Below, piece by piece: positions 55,509-64,000 of a stretch of DNA of 64,000 nucleotides. The first letter of the stretch is position 1; each line of letters opens with the position of its first letter. The notes beneath the pieces were generated by a model. That model made no database searches. It was given only the letters and a program-made list of their open reading frames with translations, and had not been told where the DNA came from. The DNA is from an uncultured Phycisphaerales bacterium (GTDB lineage Bacteria > Planctomycetota > Phycisphaerae > Phycisphaerales > SM1A02): the NCBI GenBank assembly GCA_949373145.1, contig CASICI010000001.1, forward strand, positions 24,337 to 88,336, given 5' to 3'. The translations under genes were made by a program, and so were the position numbers.

Positions 55509-56144
55509 TCAGCTCAATTGCTTCAATCTGAGTGCTCCAGTGACGACCTGGTCGGCACTGTCGATGGTCGGGTCCGCGGTGGTCACTCGTTCTACGAGAT
55601 CCTCCGCGACGTTTCTTGGTTCACCAAGTTGCAGCAGCACCGCGATCGCCTCTTCTGCGAAGGCTCCGATGGCACCCACCGTGGTGGTCCTGTTCACGCC
55701 CGTGCTGGGGCCGTCTTCAAGGAAGGTGTCGACCTTCTCCTTCAGCTCGACGATGATCGCTTCCGCGGTCCGCTTGCCGACCTCCGGAAGCGACTTCAGC
55801 AGACTGACATCCTGTTCATGGACCGCGCGGGCTATCTTGCTCACAGGTATCTCCATGATGCGAAGTGCCTTACGTGCACCGATGCCCTTCACCGTGGTGA
55901 AGAGCTCGAAGAATGCACGGTCACTCGCCGAGGCGAATCCGATCAGACGAGGTCTGAAGCTCGAACCTTGCGAGGTCCCTTCGAGAATGTGAAGGGTGTG
56001 AAGTTCAACGGTCTCACCGATGCAGATGGCGAGTCGACCGTGGTCGGCGGCGGGGGTGAGAACTTCATAGACCAGCGCTCCGCACCTGAGGTGGGCGCGA
56101 CCGCTTTCGATATCGACAAGACAACCTTCGATGCGACTGATCAT
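55509..56144 (-). CDS. ruvA: Holliday junction branch migration protein RuvA
   Basis: A 211-residue DNA-binding subunit of RuvAB. The OB-fold domain I is [19 protein letters not shown] to about residue 65, followed by GFASASDRAFFELFTTVKGI with the helix-hairpin-helix TVKGIGARKALRIM and LKSLPEVGKRTAEAIIVELK. The C-terminal domain III, after a variable linker, is EAIAVLLQLGEPRNVAEDLV. Length is normal. It overlaps the upstream acyltransferase gene by 4 bases (ATGA). Confidence 0.96.
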   Translation of the reverse strand: MISRIEGCLVDIESGRAHLRCGALVYEVLTPAADHGRLAICIGETVELHTLHILEGTSQGSSFRPRLIGFASASDRAFFELFTTVKGIGARKALRIMEIPVSKIARAVHEQDVSLLKSLPEVGKRTAEAIIVELKEKVDTFLEDGPSTGVNRTTTVGAIGAFAEEAIAVLLQLGEPRNVAEDLVERVTTADPTIDSADQVVTGALRLKQLS

Positions 56145-56944
56145 GGTGTTTCAGATGGTACCACCGAGCCGTCTTCGGGATCGGATGGTGGCGGAACATG
56201 GAGCGGCCATCCGCTGGCGAGGTGCAGCCGTGTCCTCAGGTCTTCGGTGATCATCTTCGCCTTGGTGCCTTCGGAATAGCGAATGACGTCCACGATCGTG
56301 ATTCGTGCCCGGCAGCGACGAAAAAGTGCCCCGTACGCCGTCTGCGCAGGTGTGATTCCACTGACGTGGATCAGAACCACCGGAACCGCCGCTTTGGCCA
56401 CGATGAAGCCCACCCCGGGAAGAAAGCGGTGAATCTCACAAGGGGGCCGGGCGATGTCACCTTCGGGAAAGATGCCGACCACGTCACCATCCTTCACACC
56501 GTTCAATGCCGTTCGAACCGCGGCTCTGTCCTTGCCGTTGAAATCGATCGGAATCACCTTCAATCGACGCCACAGGAACCCCAGTGCTGAAATCATCATT
56601 CTTCGAGACATCAACCAACGAACCTTGAAGGGCATCAGATACTGGATCAGAACCGGGTCCAATCCGCTGGTGTGATTCGAGACGATGACCAGCCCCTGCG
56701 CCGGGTCGGGAGCAGGGAGTTTCTCGGCACCATGGAATTCAGCTCGCCAGAGCCCGCGAATGAGCCCGGCGCCGATCCAGGTGAGGAGTCCCATGACGAC
56801 ATCGCCATGTCCTCTGACCCTGGCTCGGGCGGCCAGCCACCAGATGAACGCACTCGATGCGATCGCGGCAGCGATGATCAAAAGGCTTTGAGGACCTGGT
56901 TCCATCGCCTCAGGGTCTCCAACTTCAGCATTGTCGTCAAACAC
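56141..56944 (-). CDS. 1-acyl-glycerol-3-phosphate acyltransferase (PlsC-like)
   Basis: A 267-residue membrane-associated acyltransferase. One membrane span near residues 20-40 ([19 protein letters not shown]) precedes the catalytic motif [15 protein letters not shown] (HX4D), then [11 protein letters not shown], and the glycerol-phosphate site [12 protein letters not shown]. It probably makes phosphatidic acid or acylates a related acceptor. The N terminus to residue 15 is acidic. The start is uncertain by a few codons. It is divergent from carB, the two starts being about 100 bases apart. Confidence 0.9.
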   Translation of the reverse strand: MFDDNAEVGDPEAMEPGPQSLLIIAAAIASSAFIWWLAARARVRGHGDVVMGLLTWIGAGLIRGLWRAEFHGAEKLPAPDPAQGLVIVSNHTSGLDPVLIQYLMPFKVRWLMSRRMMISALGFLWRRLKVIPIDFNGKDRAAVRTALNGVKDGDVVGIFPEGDIARPPCEIHRFLPGVGFIVAKAAVPVVLIHVSGITPAQTAYGALFRRCRARITIVDVIRYSEGTKAKMITEDLRTRLHLASGWPLHVPPPSDPEDGSVVPSETP

Positions 56945-57044
56945 CGAGGAAGATCCTGTCTCCCGGCTCCGATCTTCTCACGCAGTCGTTACACTGCCGC
57001 AAGTTTGGACCTTCTTTCCGAAAAACTTCCGCGATCAACCTCAG

Positions 57045-60479
<3,435 letters not shown>

Positions 60480-60523
60480 TTCTCTTGAACCTTCGCTGCC
60501 ATCAGGCAGCCTGATCGTCTACC

Positions 60524-61804
60524 ATGTCGCGACCCCCTTACCTGGAGTGTTTCCCCTTGGTTCTGTCCCCCACTGAAGTTCAGGTCATCGTGTCCATCGT
60601 CGTGCTCGTGGTGCTGTTGCACATGATCCTCGGCGGGTGTGCCTATTCGATTCTTCTCGAACGAAAGCTCAGTGCCTGGATGCAGGACCGTGTGGGTCCC
60701 AACCGCGTGGGCCCGAAGGGGCTGCTGCAGCCACTTGCCGACGGACTCAAGTTCCTCCTCAAAGAGGACTACAACCCCCGTGGCGTGGACATCTGGCTGT
60801 TTCTGCTCGCTCCGGCGTTCATCATGATCCCCGCGATGATCAGTTTCGTGATCGTCCCGTTCTCCAATGCGATCGACATCACCGGCCTGGTCGAACTGGC
60901 CGGGGTCGCCGAGCCCGGTTCGAAATACCTCGTCAGCCTGGTCGGGGCGGACATCAACATCGGTGTCATCTACTTCATCGCGGTCGGCTCGCTCGGTGTC
61001 TACGGCGTCGTCCTGGGTGGCTGGGCCAGCAACAACAAGTTCTCGTTCCTGGGTGGTCTGCGCGCAAGCGCTCAGATGGTCAGCTACGAAATCCCCATGG
61101 GCCTCGCGCTCCTGGCCGTGGTCCTCATGGCCGGATCGGTCAGTCCCTTCGAGATCATCAGTCAGCAACAGGCCGGCGCCTGGAACATTCTTCAGATGCC
61201 CGTCGCCGCGTTGCTCTTCTACGTCTGCATGCTTGCCGAAAGCAACCGTGCACCCTTCGACCTCGCCGAAGCGGAAAGCGAACTGATCGGTGGCTACCAC
61301 ACCGAATACTCCTCGATGAAGTTCGCCCTGTTCTTTCTCGCCGAGTACTTCCACATGATCGCCGGTGCCGCGTTCTTCGCGATGCTCTTCCTGGGTGGCT
61401 GGTCGATCGACCCCATCGCCGGCATCATCCCCTGGGATTTCGTCAACAGTGGCCACTTCTGGCTCCTGGGTCTGATTCAGGCGGTCATCGTCCTGGTCAA
61501 GATGGGCTTCCTCGTCGCCTTCGCGATGGCGGTTCGCTGGACCCTGCCGCGATTCCGCTTTGACCAACTGATGAAGCTCGCCTGGGAGGGCATGATCCCT
61601 ACATCCCTGCTGATGGTGCTCATCTGTTCGGTCTGGATCTTCCTCGGCTGGCAGGACTGGATGTTCCTGGCTTCGATCGCCACGATCCTGATCGTCTTCA
61701 CCGTGCATCCCTTCATGCCTCGTCAGCCCGACCCCAACCGCCGGATCAAGATCATCGGAAGCCGGTACTCACTCCCTCGAGCCCACGGGAACGATGCCAG
61801 GTGA
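60524..61804 (+). CDS. nuoH: NADH-quinone oxidoreductase subunit H (Nad1)
   Basis: A 426-residue polytopic membrane subunit of complex I that lines the quinone pocket. Landmarks are [59 protein letters not shown] and [20 protein letters not shown], all in the right order. It is longer than the E. coli protein (325), mainly through N-terminal and C-terminal extensions. No other nuo gene is in the window; upstream is carB and downstream a small ORF, so this subunit is isolated from the rest of complex I here. Confidence 0.96.
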   Translation: MSRPPYLECFPLVLSPTEVQVIVSIVVLVVLLHMILGGCAYSILLERKLSAWMQDRVGPNRVGPKGLLQPLADGLKFLLKEDYNPRGVDIWLFLLAPAFIMIPAMISFVIVPFSNAIDITGLVELAGVAEPGSKYLVSLVGADINIGVIYFIAVGSLGVYGVVLGGWASNNKFSFLGGLRASAQMVSYEIPMGLALLAVVLMAGSVSPFEIISQQQAGAWNILQMPVAALLFYVCMLAESNRAPFDLAEAESELIGGYHTEYSSMKFALFFLAEYFHMIAGAAFFAMLFLGGWSIDPIAGIIPWDFVNSGHFWLLGLIQAVIVLVKMGFLVAFAMAVRWTLPRFRFDQLMKLAWEGMIPTSLLMVLICSVWIFLGWQDWMFLASIATILIVFTVHPFMPRQPDPNRRIKIIGSRYSLPRAHGNDAR

Positions 61805-61904
61805 GGGCAGCGGCATGAACACCGCTCCGTTGTCAGATTGATTCGACTGGACCCGCTTCGCTTCCTCAGGCCGTGCACTTTGAGCAGAGTTTGGCCACAC
61901 CACC

Positions 61905-62111
61905 ATGGGACTTCGATACCTCACTGACGCTCTCTTCGGACTGTTCAGGCTTGGCCTGGCCACTCGATTCCGTCTAGGTGCCCCGTATTGGGCCTGGCGA
62001 ATGGAAACCGCGTTCGGTACCGACCCTGCCCAGCGGCCCTCCTTATATATAAGGATACGTTTGGTACTTGATTACGCTGCCTGGACCTCCCGGATGCGGC
62101 GACTGCGCTGA
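61905..62111 (+). CDS. Small hypothetical protein, uncertain
   Basis: A 68-residue basic ORF (MGLRYLTDALFGLFRLG at the start, ending TSRMRRLR) in the 397-base gap between nuoH and radA. The segment PYWAWRMETAFGTDPAQRPS resembles short conserved hypothetical proteins I associate with planctomycetes, but I cannot verify that. Against coding: no ribosome-binding site and a run of codons rare in this genome (TTA, ATA, AGG, ATA) where the 62040-62055 palindrome lies. Treat as possible only. Confidence 0.4.
   Translation: MGLRYLTDALFGLFRLGLATRFRLGAPYWAWRMETAFGTDPAQRPSLYIRIRLVLDYAAWTSRMRRLR
62040..62055. promoter_or_regulatory. Perfect 16-bp AT-rich palindrome upstream of radA
   Basis: TCCTTATATATAAGGA is its own reverse complement and stands out in GC-rich DNA, about 147 bases before the radA start. 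It could be an operator. It falls inside the doubtful small ORF. No matching known regulator site was recognised. Confidence 0.45.
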
Positions 62112-62201
62112 GCCAAGGTCGATTCCTGATCAGGGTCGCTGAAGTCATGCGCCTGCGCACCCTTGGTCAGAAGCGGCCAGTCAGGGTGTAGACTGAGCAC
62201 G

Positions 62202-63687
62202 ATGGCCAAGGATCGAACAAGTTTCCTCTGCAACGAGTGCGGTGCGGTCCAGCCCCAGTGGGCGGGCCGATGTCCTGAATGCGGTACCTGGGACGCCCTG
62301 AGCGCATTCACCGAGCCCGGCTCTGGTTCAGGCTCCGGGTCGTTCTATCAGTGGGGACCGCTCAGCGGCGCGAAGCCCCGGGCAATCAAGTGCCCAACCG
62401 ATCGGTACGATCGAGCTGGGGTCAGTCCCCCGTTTCGCGACGGGTATTGATGAGGTGGACCGCGTCTTGGGGGGTGGATTCGTTCCTGGAGCCTCAATTC
62501 TCCTCGGCGGTGACCCCGGCGTAGGCAAGAGCACCCTGTTGATGCAGGTGGCGGGCGCGCTCGCCGCCGAGGGTAAGACCGTCCTCTATGCCAGCAGCGA
62601 GGAGAGTGCCGCTCAGGTTCGCTTGCGTGCGGATCGACTGGGCGCCACTCCGCCTGAAGCGTCGTCAGAGCAGTTACTCGTTCTGGCAGAGACGGATCTG
62701 GGTCGAATCCTCGATGAGGCGCGACGGCTGAAGCCCAAGCTCCTGTTGCTGGACTCGATCCAGATGACCTGGTTGGGCTCTGCCGCGGGTGGCGGCAGCG
62801 GGGCAGACAGCAACCGCAGTGGCGCCGGAGCGGCCAGCCAGTTGCGTCGATGCGCCACGGAACTGGCGCTCTTGGCTAAAAAAGATGGAATCACGGTCTT
62901 GATCGTCGGGCACGTGACCAAGGAGGGCCAGCTGGCCGGTCCCAAGCTCCTGGAGCACCTGGTGGATGTGGTCCTGGCCTTTGAAGGGGACCGGCACCAC
63001 CGCCATCGGATTCTTCGGAGCGTCAAGAACCGTTTCGGGTCCACCCACGAAATCGGCCTCTTCCAGATGACCGCCGAAGGCCTGGAACCGGTCAGTGAGC
63101 ATTCCGTCCGGTTTGACGAAGAGGAGGTCCCCTCTCCCGGTGCCGCGATCGTGCCGACCTTGGCGGGGTCCCGTTGCCTTCTGGCTGAGATTCAAGCCCT
63201 CAGCGCCACCGGATTTCTGGGCTCCGCCAAGCGCCGGGCTTCCGGGCTTGATGCCTCACGACTGGCGATGTTGATTGCAGTCCTCGAAAAACACGGCGGC
63301 CTTCGACTGGCCGACCAGGACGTTTTCGTGTCTGTGGCGGGAGGACTGCGCATCCAGGAACCGGCGGCAGACCTCGCTGCCGCGCTTGCGATCGCGGGGG
63401 TGCACGCCGGTCGTGCCCTCCCGCCTGCGACCGCCGTCTTTGGTGAATTGACTCTTTCCGGCGCGCTGCGTCCGGCGACCGGTGCCGAGCAGCGTGTCTC
63501 CGAAGCCTTGCGTCGAGGGGCCCAGCGCATCCTGGTTCCCGAATCCCAACGTCAGGATCTTGAGTCGATCGGTGATGGTCGACTGAGTGGCGTGCGTCGT
63601 CTCGTCGACGCTCTTGAGTTTCTCTCGCCCGTTCCGTCAGCAGCGCAAGCCGGTGGTGGTGCCTCGCCCACGGTGGTCCGCGTTTGA
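62202..63687 (+). CDS. radA: DNA repair protein RadA, one frame break
   Basis: A branch-migration ATPase of recombinational repair, about 494 residues when joined. The N-terminal zinc finger FLCNECGAVQPQWAGRCPEC is intact. After a Gly/Ser-rich loop (GSGSGSGSFYQWG) the frame changes near 62390, and the second frame continues TIELGSVPRFATGIDEVDRV, LGGGFVPGASILLGGDPG with Walker A GDPGVGKSTL, the family-specific VKNRFGSTHEIGLF, and a C-terminal Lon-like domain (VAGGLRIQEPAADLAAALAI). Usual length is about 455, so the N-terminal loop is somewhat long. Confidence 0.94.
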
Positions 63688-63969
63688 GTTATGATGGGTT
63701 TTGATGTCTGCGATGCGAGCGTCGATCGTTCTCGAAAACTGATTTTTGAAGGGCTTGTTTTCCCCTTCTAAATCTATTTTGCCTCGAATGATTTCAGCTT
63801 CATCAAACAAGAGCAAACAGACGTTTTAATATAAAGACATATATTGCAGGGTATTACGAGTTTTCGAATTCTGTCGTCTGGCATCTAAACGATTCCTTGA
63901 CACTTCCTTAACCGTTCTTAACAGTCTATTTCTACTGTTCTCGCCCTGTGGGATGCCGAAGAGGCACCC
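63688..63969. promoter_or_regulatory. AT-rich intergenic region with promoter and palindrome
   Basis: A sudden drop in GC follows radA. A weak hairpin (GAAGGG/CCCTTC, 63748-63768, 9-base loop) followed by an AT-rich run may terminate radA. TTGACA, a perfect -35 hexamer, lies at 63897-63902, with no good -10 at 17 bases. An inverted repeat AACAGT-N8-ACTGTT at 63920-63939 sits where RNA polymerase would bind, so it could be an operator. The downstream ATG is at 63970. Confidence 0.4.
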
Positions 63970-64000
63970 ATGCAAATAGAACCGTCCGGCCTTGTACCTC
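63970..64000 (+). CDS. Possible start of a gene cut by the window end
   Basis: ATG at 63970 with AGAGG 5 bases upstream opens MQIEPSGLVP and runs off the window without a stop. Its placement just after the AT-rich promoter-like region supports a real start. Too short to identify. Confidence 0.35.
   Translation, partial: MQIEPSGLVP

Overview
The window looks like a chromosomal segment of a planctomycete, most likely class Phycisphaerae. It has high-GC codon usage throughout. It also carries a fused 3-dehydroquinate dehydratase/shikimate dehydrogenase, a C-terminal PEP-CTERM-like sorting tail, a type II secretion cluster with actin-like GspL and PilP-like parts, flagellar rod and L-ring genes, and genes scattered rather than grouped by pathway. 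No rRNA, CRISPR array, insertion sequence or prophage was seen. The taxonomic call is inference from gene content.

Layout. 1-13.6 kb is metabolic and housekeeping: a glycosyltransferase and phenylalanine hydroxylase, an FMN-type hypothetical, aroDE, an SDR, hslU, an outer-membrane barrel protein, a probable hydroxyproline-degradation group (semialdehyde dehydrogenase, DapA-family deaminase, 4-hydroxyproline epimerase), a lipoprotein with a SecD P1-like domain, chorismate synthase and a CPBP-like membrane protein. 13.7-19.9 kb holds an N-terminal-nucleophile acylase, clpB and a BtuF-like binding protein. 20.2-42.4 kb is the centrepiece: a PEP-CTERM-like exported protein, then gspF-G-H-I-J-K-L-M in tightly overlapping order, then a secretin gene of about 12.8 kb, then a small lipoprotein gene. 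42.5-46.3 kb carries tRNA-Gln, trpC, a CPBP protease, trpS and an alpha/beta hydrolase. 46.3-50.2 kb is a flagellar operon (small ORF, flgF, flgG, flgA, flgH). 50.6-63.7 kb is xerD, zwf-pgl, ruvX, a mannose-1-phosphate guanylyltransferase, ruvA, an acyltransferase, carB, nuoH and radA. The last 300 bp is AT-rich and promoter-like.

Main discovery. The GspD-type secretin is about 4277 residues, against roughly 600-750 for ordinary GspD. Between a normal N0 domain and a normal secretin C-domain it carries about 46 diverged copies of the secretin N-type ring domain, where usual T2SS secretins have three. The open reading frame is intact over 12.8 kb. If each copy forms a ring, the periplasmic tube would be of the order of 100 nm, far longer than a normal periplasm. 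The neighbouring gspM-like gene carries a GspC/PilP-like homology domain at its C terminus, so the inner-membrane partner of this secretin appears to be a fused GspM-GspC protein.

Caveat. At least 13 genes, several normally essential (trpS, aroC, hslU, clpB, radA), are split by single-base frame changes, in places several within a few hundred bases. The simplest reading is residual consensus indels, not pseudogenisation. I give the full gene span for each and the approximate break points.
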